64,000 bases of DNA from Aquimarina acroporae (GCF_023195925.1 NZ_JALPRE010000009.1:248001-312000), one strand, 5' to 3'. Numbered from the stretch's first letter, positions 25,277 to 34,239 are shown. The notes: generated by a model from the sequence alone, not told the origin. Numbers and translations: made by a program.

Positions 25277-26135
25277 TTTTATGAAATATTATCATAGTAT
25301 CATAATGCGAAGTAAGATAAAGTACAGCCAACGGAACCAAACCGTGAGGAAGTCTATAAATTACTTGATGTAAATTTTGATGAATAGATGCTAGAGGGAA
25401 ATCAATGTAAAAATTGGCTACAATTCTGGCCAATGCTGTAAGCAACCCCCATATCACTGCATACCATAATGCATATTTCTCTGTTACAGGAATGAAAATG
25501 AGAATAGCTAACATAAAATCGATTATTCCTGCTACATACAAGAATGTAACCGCTGTCGGTTCAGAACATCCAAAAATTTGAATAACCATATCTATAAATT
25601 TTCCAGGGACAGGATAAAAACCAAATGCATAAAGACCATGAGAAAAGAAAGTAACAGCAATTAATATTTTTAGTATAAGAGTGATTCGATTTTCAGTAAT
25701 AGTATTATTAAAACAAAAGAGGTAAACAAATGGTAATCCAAACTGGATACTATGCTCAAAAAACTGAGCAAGATGATAAAACTTTTCTTTGGTCATTAAA
25801 ATAGACAATAGAACAAGACTAACACCTCCTAGATAAATGGGTAACTTTTGCCAGATAGTACTCTTTTTTCTGATGGTTAAGGTTACAATTGCAGCAATTA
25901 AGTATATAATTCCGTTTCCTCTAATAATATTTTGAATAGTATGGTCTGTAGTACTACTGGTGACATAATCTTGCCAGGAAATATTAAAAAGGTTCTCTAC
26001 TAAGGGTTTGAGTAAAGATTCATCCCAAAAAAAGGATCGATACGGAGCATCCCAAAATAGATGTTGCCATGCTCTACCTATAAAAATTAAGAATACTGAA
26101 ATTTGAATAAGTGTTAGAACTTTTGAGTTTTTCAT
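25257..26135 (-). CDS. Multi-pass membrane protein of unknown function
   Basis: This 292-residue protein has about seven to eight hydrophobic helices, beginning with VLTLIQISVFLIFIGRAWQHLFW. Short polar loops contain WDAPYRSFFWDESLLKPLVENLF. Its last residues (HKRKKAAA) overlap the terminator of the upstream convergent gene. I cannot place it in a named family; the aromatic first loop and helix pattern recall DoxX/HTTM-type membrane proteins, but this is weak. It is a single gene divergent from the phosphatase-like gene. Confidence 0.75.
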   Translation of the reverse strand: MKNSKVLTLIQISVFLIFIGRAWQHLFWDAPYRSFFWDESLLKPLVENLFNISWQDYVTSSTTDHTIQNIIRGNGIIYLIAAIVTLTIRKKSTIWQKLPIYLGGVSLVLLSILMTKEKFYHLAQFFEHSIQFGLPFVYLFCFNNTITENRITLILKILIAVTFFSHGLYAFGFYPVPGKFIDMVIQIFGCSEPTAVTFLYVAGIIDFMLAILIFIPVTEKYALWYAVIWGLLTALARIVANFYIDFPLASIHQNLHQVIYRLPHGLVPLAVLYLTSHYDTMIIFHKRKKAAA

Positions 26136-26210
26136 AGTGCAAAGTAAATTCTAATCATGTTAAAGGTAATTGAAATCATTGTTATGTTTTGTAAAAACTT
26201 ACGTTATGGT

Positions 26211-26229
26211 AGTTAACTCTTAGTTAACA
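26211..26229 (+). repeat. Direct repeat TAGTTAAC x2 with 11-bp period
   Basis: TAGTTAAC occurs at 26211-26218 and 26222-26229, one helical turn apart, about 70 bp upstream of the phosphatase-like gene and 75 bp from the divergent membrane-protein start. Each copy contains the palindrome GTTAAC. It is a candidate regulator-binding site. Confidence 0.4.
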
Positions 26230-26296
26230 TTCTTTAGAAGTTTATGTAACACAGTATCAAATTGTAAATTTAGGCAACCTAACAAACACACTAATC

Positions 26297-28570
26297 ATGA
26301 AAAAATATTACATTCTTTTAGCTCTTTTTCTATTAGGATTACAACTTCAGGCCTCAAATGGTAAATATCGTCTGACTTTAAGAGGAAATCCCGCCACATC
26401 CATCGTAATAGGATGGGATCAAACTTCAGGAAGTAACCCAATTGTATATTATGGTACTACAGATTATGGAACCAATTACAACAGCTATCCCAACTCTAAA
26501 ACTCCAGATAGAGTAGTTTCTTATAAAAGTATGAATAACCATTTTGCTCGATTAACAGGTTTGCAACCTAATACCGCATATTACTTCGTAATAAGAGATA
26601 GTCAAGGAACTAGCGAACGTTTTTGGTTTAAGACTGCCCCATCAAATAATAGCAGATTATCATTCATAGCAGGAGGTGACTCCAGAAACAATAGAACTCC
26701 TAGAAGAAATGCTAATCTTTTGGTCTCAAAACTAAAACCTAATGCAATACTTTTTGGAGGAGATATGACCAATGGTGATAGTAGTTCAGAATGGAGAGAA
26801 TGGTTTGATGATTGGCAACTTACTATTGCAAACGATAATAGAATGTTCCCAATTGTTGCAGCTAGAGGTAATCATGAGGATAGTAATAATAGTATTTATA
26901 ATCTGTTTGATGTACCCTCATCAAGTGTTTATTATGCAATTACGTTTGGTAATAATCTAATACGTGCATATACCTTGAATACAGAAATTTCTATCTCTGG
27001 AAGTCAAACTACTTGGTTACAAAATGATTTAAATGCCAATGCCAATACAATTTGGAAAGTCGCCCAGTACCATAAACCAATGAGACCTCATGTTTCTTCA
27101 AAATCTGAAGGGAATAGCCAGTATAACAATTGGGCACAATTATTTTATGAAAAGGGAGTGAAGTTGGTAGTAGAATGTGATTCACATACTGTAAAAACTA
27201 CATGGCCAGTAAGACCTACAACAGGATCAGGAAGTGATGAAGGTTTTAGAAGAGATGATCAAAATGGAACCGTATATGTAGGGGAAGGATGCTGGGGTGC
27301 CCCATTACGTACGAATAATGATAATAAAGATTGGACCAGAAACTCTTCCAGATTCAATCAATTTAAATGGATTTTTGTCGATGAAGACAAAATTGAAACA
27401 AGAACGATTAGGGTAGATAATGCTTCTCAAGTAGGTTCTTTATCCAATAATAACGTATTTACTATACCTAATAATTTAGATATTTGGAACCCTTCAAACG
27501 GTAGTGTAGTAACTATCAATAAAGGAACTGTGGTAGACCCCGATCCTGATAATGGAACGGTAGATGTTGCTATTTCTTCAGGAAGTGACGACGTAGAAGA
27601 GCGTGAAAATGGTGATTTATATACCAATAGTAGTGACTTAGAACTGGTTTATGATAGTTATAGTAGTGCAGGATATCAGGTGATTGGACTTCGTTTCAGA
27701 TCGGTAGGAGTGCCTAAAAATGCTACCATCACCAGTGCTTATTTACAATTTACAGCAGATGAGAGCAATAGTGCCGCTACCGAATTAGAGATTTCTTTGC
27801 ATGATAGTAGTAATTCACCAGCGTTTTCAAATTCAAATAAGGTATCAAATAGAAATACATTTTCAAGTAAAGTAACCTGGGAACCACAGTCCTGGTCTAG
27901 TAATCAAAACGGAAGTGCGCAACGTACACCAAATCTAAAAACAATGGTGCAAAGCCTTGTTAATAAAAGTAATTGGTCATCGGGTAATAATGTAAGTTTT
28001 ATAATACGTGGTAAGGGAGTAAGTTTAACCAGTACATCGGCCAAAAGAGTTGCAGACTCTTATGAAGGAGGATCAAGTAAAGCAGCCAGGTTTATTGTAA
28101 ATTATACTTCGGGAACAGATCCTGTAGATGTTTGTGATGGTATATCTTCATGGCAAAGCGGAGTGAGTTATGCAGTGGGAGATAAAGTGACATATCAAGG
28201 CAATTTATTTGAAAGAACTTCAACAGGTTGGGAATTTATAGCAGCATGTGGTACTTCTAGAAGCAATACTTTTACTTCTAAGATAGTTGCACCTCCCGTA
28301 TATGAAAATACAGATAGTATTGCATTTCACCCTAATCCATTTACTAACGAAATTCACATTCTGAATTCACATTTAATTCCCGGAAAATCGTATGAAGTAA
28401 CTATTTATAATATGGCTGGGAATACCATATTTACAAAATCTATTTCTACAACATCAAAATATAATATGACTTCGATTCAACCAGGAATTCGTCAAGCTGG
28501 AATATATATATTATCTGTACAGGATGAAAATGGTAACATATTACAAACTCAAAGACTAATTAAGAAATAA
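26297..28570 (+). CDS. Secreted purple-acid-phosphatase-like protein with T9SS domain
   Basis: This 757-residue protein has a signal peptide (KKYYILLALFLLGLQLQAS), an N-terminal fibronectin-like PAP domain (YRLTLRGNPATSIVIGWDQ) and a metallophosphoesterase core: AGGDSRNN, FGGDMTNG, ARGNHED (G191-E194) and VAQYHKPM. The last metal motif, normally G-H-x-H, is C-D-S-H here (294-297). A beta-sandwich module follows (SSGSDDVEERENGDLY to RFIVNY), then a chitin-binding-like ChtBD3 module (WQSGVSYAVGDKVTYQGNLFE) and a T9SS type A sorting domain. It likely releases phosphate from organic phosphates outside the cell; the carbohydrate modules suggest binding to polymers. Confidence 0.88.
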   Translation: MKKYYILLALFLLGLQLQASNGKYRLTLRGNPATSIVIGWDQTSGSNPIVYYGTTDYGTNYNSYPNSKTPDRVVSYKSMNNHFARLTGLQPNTAYYFVIRDSQGTSERFWFKTAPSNNSRLSFIAGGDSRNNRTPRRNANLLVSKLKPNAILFGGDMTNGDSSSEWREWFDDWQLTIANDNRMFPIVAARGNHEDSNNSIYNLFDVPSSSVYYAITFGNNLIRAYTLNTEISISGSQTTWLQNDLNANANTIWKVAQYHKPMRPHVSSKSEGNSQYNNWAQLFYEKGVKLVVECDSHTVKTTWPVRPTTGSGSDEGFRRDDQNGTVYVGEGCWGAPLRTNNDNKDWTRNSSRFNQFKWIFVDEDKIETRTIRVDNASQVGSLSNNNVFTIPNNLDIWNPSNGSVVTINKGTVVDPDPDNGTVDVAISSGSDDVEERENGDLYTNSSDLELVYDSYSSAGYQVIGLRFRSVGVPKNATITSAYLQFTADESNSAATELEISLHDSSNSPAFSNSNKVSNRNTFSSKVTWEPQSWSSNQNGSAQRTPNLKTMVQSLVNKSNWSSGNNVSFIIRGKGVSLTSTSAKRVADSYEGGSSKAARFIVNYTSGTDPVDVCDGISSWQSGVSYAVGDKVTYQGNLFERTSTGWEFIAACGTSRSNTFTSKIVAPPVYENTDSIAFHPNPFTNEIHILNSHLIPGKSYEVTIYNMAGNTIFTKSISTTSKYNMTSIQPGIRQAGIYILSVQDENGNILQTQRLIKK

Positions 28571-28594
28571 ATAGTTTCTAGGCGTGTATCCTTA

Positions 28595-28630
28595 AAAACC
28601 GTTACTTCTGTATCCAGAGTAACGGTTTTT
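28595..28630. terminator. Terminator between convergent phosphatase-like and M23 genes
   Basis: AAAACCGTTACT (28595-28606) and AGTAACGGTTTT (28618-28629) form a perfect 12-bp stem, with T residues following on the plus strand and an A-rich flank that gives a T run on the minus strand. It can act in both directions. Confidence 0.88.
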
Positions 28631-29466
28631 TATTTTTCTAAAACTTTATATTTTTTTCCTTGTTTTAATTCCTGACCTTCATATCCTTCAAAATATATGG
28701 GAATAGCAATATCTCTCTCTTTTCGCACTACAAAATGAAGGTGTGGGCCTTTGGTATATCCTGTTAAACCTGAATACCCAAGGTGTTGCCCCTTAATTAC
28801 CTGATCACCTTCGTTTACTAATACACCTTTATAATCTAAATGTACATAATAGGCAGTTGTACCATCGTTGTGTAGGATTATAATTCGATTTGCGTGATGC
28901 AAGAATTCTATGCCTCCAGATTCTTTAAATTTATCTACTACTTTTACGACCAATCCTTCTCGAGCGGCATATACCGGTTCTCCAATTTCCAGTTGAAAAT
29001 CTATAGCATATCTCGAAGTTTCTTTGTGATGAGAGTGTTTACCATGGTACCCCTGAGAGACCCTATATTTCTTATTTTTTTTAAAAGGTAACCTATAGAG
29101 GTACTTTTTATCCGGATGAATATTGTAGGGATCACCAATAAAATATTTGGCCTTATACGATGTATTAAACTGTTGTCGTATAAGCTCTTTATTTGTATCT
29201 GTCCAAGACATAATCAATACACTATCTTTTGGAGAAATCACAGATTCTTTGATTATGGAGTCATTTGTCTTTAAGGATAAAGACAATAAAAGAGGAGCAT
29301 ATGTATAGTTGATAGCATATAAATTCGTACTCTCTGCTACAGCAATTATTTTTAACCTTAAATCTACCTTTGAAGAATCTTTTTGAGATTCAAAGAAGTC
29401 AGATTTAAAATTCATGCTATTCCCATGATTTATCGATAGTATGCAGAGCAATAGAAATTTATACAT
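28630..29466 (-). CDS. M23 family metallopeptidase (LytM-type)
   Basis: This 278-residue protein has a short signal-like N-terminus (KFLLLCILSINHGNS) and a C-terminal peptidase_M23 domain. The metal ligands are in HSHHKETSRYAIDF (H-x-n-D) and GYTKGPHLHFVV (H-x-H), with the glycine-rich GEPVYAAREGLVVKV core between. It is likely a peptidoglycan endopeptidase or a degenerate regulator of one. It ends in the shared terminator and has a short promoter region upstream. The active-site residues look intact, so activity is likely. Confidence 0.88.
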   Translation of the reverse strand: MYKFLLLCILSINHGNSMNFKSDFFESQKDSSKVDLRLKIIAVAESTNLYAINYTYAPLLLSLSLKTNDSIIKESVISPKDSVLIMSWTDTNKELIRQQFNTSYKAKYFIGDPYNIHPDKKYLYRLPFKKNKKYRVSQGYHGKHSHHKETSRYAIDFQLEIGEPVYAAREGLVVKVVDKFKESGGIEFLHHANRIIILHNDGTTAYYVHLDYKGVLVNEGDQVIKGQHLGYSGLTGYTKGPHLHFVVRKERDIAIPIYFEGYEGQELKQGKKYKVLEK

Positions 29467-29531
29467 ACCGTAAAGATGTGAAAAATGGGATAGTGTTACA
29501 AAAAGGGTACAACGATTTAATTTTTATGTTG

Positions 29532-30746
29532 TTATTGGATTAGTTTAGTGATTACCTGAGTCTCACTATGCAAGGTCTTGTGAACAGGGCATTTATCTGC
29601 GATCTGTAAAATTCTCTGAATTTGTTTTTCATCCAGATTACCCTCTAGTTTAATTTCTCTGTCAAAAGTATCGATCTTCGCTGTTGGATCTTCACAATTT
29701 TCACAATCTACAGCATGTGCTTTACCATAGCTTGTATGTACTTCGACATTTTGTAAATCCCATCCTTTGCGAGAAACATACATTTTTATGGTCATTGCCG
29801 TACAGGCAGATAACCCAGCCGACACTAATTCATAAGGAGAAGGTCCAAAATCATTACCTCCAACACTTTCCGGTTCATCGGCTACCATATAATGATTCCC
29901 AACTTTCATTTGTGTTGTATATCCTTCTGCATCGTCTAGACTCGCTACAACATGATGTTGACTGTTAATTTTAGGAGTTTCAGGTATTTCAACATATCTA
30001 GATGACCATCCGGCAATAACTTTCCCAACATATACAGAATCTTTTTTATTCATTAATAAATGATCGGCCCCGTCTAAGGTTACAAAACTTTTTGGATGTT
30101 TTGCAGCATGGTAAATCTCTTCAGCGTTAATAATACCAACCGTTGTGTCTTGCGGTGAATGCATTACCAGAAGCGCTTTGTTTAAATTTTTGGCAACTTC
30201 AGGTAGAGATTTAGTTTCTAGATCTTCTATAAATTGTTTTTTGATGGTAAAATCTCGTCCACTTAAGTTAACCACTGCTTTTCCGGTAGCTTCAATTTCG
30301 TCCAAACCGCTTTTTAATAAATGTGTAACATGTTTGGGATTAGAAGGAGCTCCCACAGTAGCCACCGCTTTGATCGATTCGATTTGAGAGGCAGCAAAAA
30401 TTGCAGCAGCACCTCCAAGTGAGTGCCCAATAATAAGAGTAGGGGCTTGGTACTCTTCTTTCAAAAAGTTGGCAGCTGCGATTAAATCTTCTACATTACC
30501 CGAGAAATTCGTATCTGCAAAATCACCTTCACTTTCTCCTAAACCAGTAAAATCAAATCGTAACACACCAAACCCTTGTGATGTAAGTCCTCGACTTATA
30601 TTTCTAACTGCTCCTAAATTTTTGTTACAGGTAAAACAGTGTGCAAAAAGTGCAAAGTTATGTGGGTGTTGATCTACAGGTAACTCTAAACGACCAGAAA
30701 GTTTTTGACCCTCTGCATTGGTAAAAGTGATTTTGGATAGGCTCAT
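29532..30746 (-). CDS. Fused alpha/beta hydrolase and OsmC-family protein
   Basis: The N-terminal 250 residues are an alpha/beta hydrolase with FTGLGESEGDF, the nucleophile elbow LIIGHSLGGAA and a C-terminal GADHLLM. The C-terminal 140 residues are an OsmC/Ohr domain with SAGLSACTAMTIKMY (peroxidatic Cys) and ADKCPVHKTL (second Cys). This fusion is known in many bacteria as bifunctional alpha/beta hydrolase/OsmC. The OsmC part reduces organic hydroperoxides; the hydrolase part's substrate is unknown. It is a single gene. Confidence 0.92.
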   Translation of the reverse strand: MSLSKITFTNAEGQKLSGRLELPVDQHPHNFALFAHCFTCNKNLGAVRNISRGLTSQGFGVLRFDFTGLGESEGDFADTNFSGNVEDLIAAANFLKEEYQAPTLIIGHSLGGAAAIFAASQIESIKAVATVGAPSNPKHVTHLLKSGLDEIEATGKAVVNLSGRDFTIKKQFIEDLETKSLPEVAKNLNKALLVMHSPQDTTVGIINAEEIYHAAKHPKSFVTLDGADHLLMNKKDSVYVGKVIAGWSSRYVEIPETPKINSQHHVVASLDDAEGYTTQMKVGNHYMVADEPESVGGNDFGPSPYELVSAGLSACTAMTIKMYVSRKGWDLQNVEVHTSYGKAHAVDCENCEDPTAKIDTFDREIKLEGNLDEKQIQRILQIADKCPVHKTLHSETQVITKLIQ

Positions 30747-30920
30747 GTTATTTATTTTTTAGTAATGTCGAATTTTTTTGGTCGAAAATACAGAACAGGG
30801 GTATTAAAAATATGTTAAAGAAATATGATAAGATTGTTTACATATTTATGATAAGTTTTTTTGATATTTATATTTTAATCCTTGTAAATAAGTAACTTAT
30901 GGTTGTAAAGAACAACTTTT

Positions 30921-31943
30921 TTGGGGCCTAGAATTAAAATAGCAGTATTTATTTGTGGTGCTTTATTACTTGCTTTTATTTTGTATTCTCGAAGCGATTA
31001 TTGTAAGTGTAAAGCTCGAATTAACTATGATCAGATTCATATTAATGATGATATTGATCTTGATACCCTATATAAGCCTGCAGATAGCATCGAAATCAAC
31101 AGAATTTATAGATATTGGGATAATTTTTCCATCAAGAGTGATGATTATGTAATTGTAAATAAAAGTGCGTATTATCAGGGTAGAATGTTACTCATCGTTC
31201 GACATCAGATAAACGAACAAAAACATTATGGTGCGATCTTGTTTCCGGAAGACTTTGATGAAACAAAATCATATCCTCTGCTACTTTGGGCCAACGGTCT
31301 TGATCAATCAAATCCATCAGTAGATATTAGAAATTTGGGTTCGATATATATGCGAATGAAGAGTTATTTTATTGTCATTCCCTCTTTTAGAGGTCAGTCT
31401 CTTGTTGCCAATGGACACCGATATTGTTCTGATGGCTTTTTTGGAGATGCTTTTGATGGTGCTACCGATGATGCGTTACGATTGCTCGAAGTAGCTAAAA
31501 CCGAATGCAAAGGCGTTGATTTAGAAAGAGTAGTGGTAGGAGGAGTAAGTCGTGGAGGAACAGTTGCACTACTTATGGGAATAAGAAACCCCAACATTAA
31601 TGCAGTGATATCCATAGCTGGGCCTACAAATTTCTTTTCTAAAGAAATGTACTATAGATTCCCGAAGCAATATAAATATCAGTTTTTAAGTAAGAAGCTT
31701 CCTCTCTCGTCTATAAGAGAGAAGATGATTAAAAGTTCTCCTATACATTTTGTAGAACGATATCAGAATCATATGTTGTTAATTCATGGAAAAAACGATA
31801 AGATAGTTCCCGTTTCTCATGCCTATGATGTAATTGATAAACTTAAGAATAAAAAGAGCTTTCAGTATCATATCGTTAATGAAGGTCATACAGTGCACTA
31901 TGAAACCGAGAATATTCTTTCCTGGCTAAAAAAGTATAATTAA
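30921..31943 (+). CDS. Membrane-anchored alpha/beta hydrolase, prolyl-oligopeptidase type
   Basis: The protein has an N-terminal membrane anchor (RIKIAVFICGALLLAFILYS), a linker and an alpha/beta hydrolase domain with VVVGGVSRGGTVALLMG (nucleophile Ser), LLIHGKNDKIVP (Asp) and EGHTVHYE (His). The start is uncertain. In the frame as given only TTG at 30921 is available. One base fewer in the T6 run (30917-30922) would join an ATG at 30899 (MVVKNNF) to the same frame. The catalytic triad looks complete. Substrate is unknown; S9-like peptide or ester cleavage is likely. Confidence 0.82.
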   Translation: MGPRIKIAVFICGALLLAFILYSRSDYCKCKARINYDQIHINDDIDLDTLYKPADSIEINRIYRYWDNFSIKSDDYVIVNKSAYYQGRMLLIVRHQINEQKHYGAILFPEDFDETKSYPLLLWANGLDQSNPSVDIRNLGSIYMRMKSYFIVIPSFRGQSLVANGHRYCSDGFFGDAFDGATDDALRLLEVAKTECKGVDLERVVVGGVSRGGTVALLMGIRNPNINAVISIAGPTNFFSKEMYYRFPKQYKYQFLSKKLPLSSIREKMIKSSPIHFVERYQNHMLLIHGKNDKIVPVSHAYDVIDKLKNKKSFQYHIVNEGHTVHYETENILSWLKKYN

Positions 31944-31959
31944 AAACAGGTTGATAAAA

Positions 31960-32001
31960 CAAACTTATGTGACACATTAATATCGTGATCACATAAGTTT
32001 G
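31960..32001. repeat. 13-bp perfect inverted repeat between convergent genes
   Basis: CAAACTTATGTGA (31960-31972) and TCACATAAGTTTG (31989-32001) are exact reverse complements around a 16-nt loop. It lies just past the stop of the hydrolase gene and 70 bp past the convergent SRPBCC gene. With no T tail on either strand it is a 3'-end hairpin rather than a standard terminator. Confidence 0.7.
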
Positions 32002-32071
32002 GCTTTCATTAATCGCATATGATTTATGAATAATGATGTGTGTGATATCAACTTAATTGTTGTAACTCATT

Positions 32072-32644
32072 TCATAAGGATGAAGTAGATTGGTTTGAAT
32101 TTTCGGCAAGTTTTTGCCAGTTATCTAATAAAAACTCGGTGTCTTTTTCTGCTTGTTTTGTACCCATAGAAAGGAAATAACCACTTAGGAAAGGATTTGT
32201 GAATTCATAAGTGAAATCTAAGATTAACCTTGTCTGAAAAGGGCTTACAGTCTCAACTTTCCAAGAGCCAGATAGAGATTTTAACGGAAAAGGATAGTCG
32301 TTACGCTCTGTATTTACTTTAAATTGAAACTCTTTACCAGGGTTCCATAAGGTACAGGTTTCTTCCCAGCTCGATCCATCTGGAGCGCTACACACTCTTT
32401 TCATTCCTAAACCTTGCCCTTTGACTATTTCTACATGATCAATATTGGGAGCTGTTACTTCATGATAGTTACCTACGTCTGAGATTATATCCCAAACTTG
32501 CGCTTTTGGAGCATAAATTATACGTTGAGCAGTAAAGTGTTGTTCACCTTTTGCTTTTGGGTATTGAATAAATCCATAGGTCAATAAAAGCACAATATCT
32601 ACTACTAAGAAAAGTGCGAGTCCTTTTAAAATTTTGCGTATCAT
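32072..32644 (-). CDS. SRPBCC (START-like) protein with membrane anchor
   Basis: This 190-residue protein has an N-terminal membrane helix (ILKGLALFLVVDIVLLLTYGF) and an SRPBCC/polyketide-cyclase-type domain: IIYAPKAQVWDIISDVGNYHEVTAPNI at its start, GMKRVC, WEETCTLWNPG in the middle and LSGYFLSMG at the end. This fold binds hydrophobic ligands. Divergent from an AraC-type regulator; the two promoters share an outward-facing AGTACT element. It is likely regulated by, or with, that gene. Ligand is unknown. Confidence 0.8.
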   Translation of the reverse strand: MIRKILKGLALFLVVDIVLLLTYGFIQYPKAKGEQHFTAQRIIYAPKAQVWDIISDVGNYHEVTAPNIDHVEIVKGQGLGMKRVCSAPDGSSWEETCTLWNPGKEFQFKVNTERNDYPFPLKSLSGSWKVETVSPFQTRLILDFTYEFTNPFLSGYFLSMGTKQAEKDTEFLLDNWQKLAENSNQSTSSL

Positions 32645-32669
32645 AATTATTCGTTTTTATGAATATAAA

Positions 32670-32781
32670 AGTACTCCCTAAATTGAAGCAATATCTCATG
32701 AATAGGGACCTCTCAATTAATTGAAACTCTTTTTTGTGTGATTACTTGGCCGTGGGTTTTCTCATTTAATTAAGGAGTACT
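32670..32781. promoter_or_regulatory. Divergent promoter region with mirrored AATTnAGGAGTACT elements
   Basis: AGTACTCCCTAAATT (32670-32684) faces the SRPBCC gene and AATTAAGGAGTACT (32768-32781) faces the AraC gene, so the same element points outward at both ends. Between them lies a perfect 12-bp palindrome TCAATTAATTGA (32713-32724). This fits shared control of the two genes, probably by the AraC-type protein (inference). Confidence 0.45.
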
Positions 32782-32792
32782 ATTTTTAAAGT

Positions 32793-33896
32793 ATGAACAG
32801 TATTGAGTCTTTTGCTTTTGTAATTACCTTTTTGTTAGGAGGTGTGATTTTGATAGGGTGCTTTATCATTTTGGTAGTGCTAAAAAGTACTTCGTTACAA
32901 GTTTCTAGATATTTTCTAGCCATGGCACTCTTGGGGTTAATTCAGCATTTGTTTACGTATCTGCTGTTTACTACTCAATTAATAAAGCAATGGCCTCATC
33001 TTTTCGGTATTGGGTTTCCGTTACTATATTTGGTAGGACCATGTTTTTATCTGTTTGTAAAAGGGTATGGAGTATCTTCATTTCAGCTTAAACGCAAAGA
33101 CTACTTTCATTTTTTACCGTTTTTGTTGATGTTTATTCTTTTTTTGCCCAGATATTTTCAAAATACCGCTCAAAAACAAGAAATTATAGCCTATTATTAT
33201 GATATTTTGCCTAATGGTCCAGTTGCATTTTTAGATTGGTTGCAAGCAAGTTTGCATCTGGTAGTGCTATTTGCATATGCGGTATTTGCATTTATGTATA
33301 TTTATAAAAGAGATAAAAAGAATAGTATATTATTAAAACGGTTTAGTATGCTATTGGCAGCTTTAGCATTTTCTGAAATTGTATTGCAAACCGGTTTTTT
33401 GCTAACAGGGGCATCTGCAATTACTACAGAAATTGTTTTGGCGGGACTCATGTCTATAACCGTTTTATTATTGGGATATTGGATTGTAGATATCAAACAA
33501 ATATTGCCTGTACTGGATGCGAAAAAATATAAAACTTCACCTTTGTCTTTACAAGAGTCTGCTAGCATCGAAAACCAGATAAAAGCTTTTTTTGCTGAAG
33601 AGGGACAATATTTAAATCCTAATCTTAAAATTGCAGATCTGGCTAAGACTATTCAGGTGCCATCTCATCATATCTCACAGGTGCTTAATGAAAATATGAA
33701 CTCTAGTTTTTATGAAATTGTAAATAAGCATCGTATTGAAAAAGCTAAGGAAATGTTGAGATCTGGAGCGTTAGAAAAAATATCTGTACAAGCAATAGGT
33801 GAAGAATGTGGGTACACCAGTAAGACAAGTTTTTACCGTGCTTTTAAAAAAATAACCCAAATGACTCCTACACAGTATATAGAAAAAATATCTTAA
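32793..33896 (+). CDS. AraC-family regulator with N-terminal membrane domain
   Basis: This 367-residue protein begins with about six to seven membrane helices (VITFLLGGVILIGCFIILVVL, then further hydrophobic stretches up to about residue 235). It ends with an AraC-type double HTH domain (ENQIKAFFAEEGQYLNPNLKIADLAKTIQVPSHHISQVLNE and EECGYTSKTSFYRAFKKITQMTPTQYIEKI, each shown here as its key segments). It probably senses a membrane or periplasmic signal and binds DNA from the membrane. The promoter is shared with the SRPBCC gene. Confidence 0.9.
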   Translation: MNSIESFAFVITFLLGGVILIGCFIILVVLKSTSLQVSRYFLAMALLGLIQHLFTYLLFTTQLIKQWPHLFGIGFPLLYLVGPCFYLFVKGYGVSSFQLKRKDYFHFLPFLLMFILFLPRYFQNTAQKQEIIAYYYDILPNGPVAFLDWLQASLHLVVLFAYAVFAFMYIYKRDKKNSILLKRFSMLLAALAFSEIVLQTGFLLTGASAITTEIVLAGLMSITVLLLGYWIVDIKQILPVLDAKKYKTSPLSLQESASIENQIKAFFAEEGQYLNPNLKIADLAKTIQVPSHHISQVLNENMNSSFYEIVNKHRIEKAKEMLRSGALEKISVQAIGEECGYTSKTSFYRAFKKITQMTPTQYIEKIS

Positions 33897-33914
33897 TGGT
33901 TTTAATGTAAACTG

Positions 33915-33922
33915 TATATTTG
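33915..33922 (+). promoter_or_regulatory. Bacteroidetes-type -7 box (TATATTTG)
   Basis: TATATTTG matches TAnnTTTG and ends 22 bp before the start of the small membrane protein. I see no clear -33 TTTG. It supports separate transcription from the AraC-type gene 48 bp upstream. Confidence 0.45.
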
Positions 33923-33944
33923 CTTGATTTTAAAACTACTAACT

Positions 33945-34223
33945 ATGGCATTTGGATTTGGACCTGGAAGAGAAATGATGAAATCTGTACAATCTAACAG
34001 AAAACAATTAGGAAAAAGCAGATCTCTTAAAGAAAACCATGAGCGGTTTAAAGATGTTCTTGATACTGACAAACCCGAATTCAAGAAAGTTTCTGAAGAA
34101 GAATTAGACAAATTCAAAGAAGAGTTTAGAAGAAAGAAACAAAAAGAAGATCAACAAAACAAACTGATTTTAGGAATAACCTTTCTTATTGTTTTTGTGA
34201 TCTTCTATATCGTTCTTTTTTGA
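33945..34223 (+). CDS. Small C-terminally anchored protein
   Basis: The start at 33945 gives MAFGFGPGREMMKSVQSNRKQLGKSRS, a conserved beginning in flavobacterial homologues. The middle is a charged helix (EEELDKFKEEFRRKKQKEDQ), and the C-terminus is one membrane helix (LILGITFLIVFVIFYIVLF). Homologues are often misnamed riboflavin synthase subunit beta; there is no such domain here. It is a tail-anchored inner-membrane protein of unknown function with a likely own promoter. Confidence 0.8.
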   Translation: MAFGFGPGREMMKSVQSNRKQLGKSRSLKENHERFKDVLDTDKPEFKKVSEEELDKFKEEFRRKKQKEDQQNKLILGITFLIVFVIFYIVLF

Positions 34224-34239
34224 CGAACTTATTTTAAGT

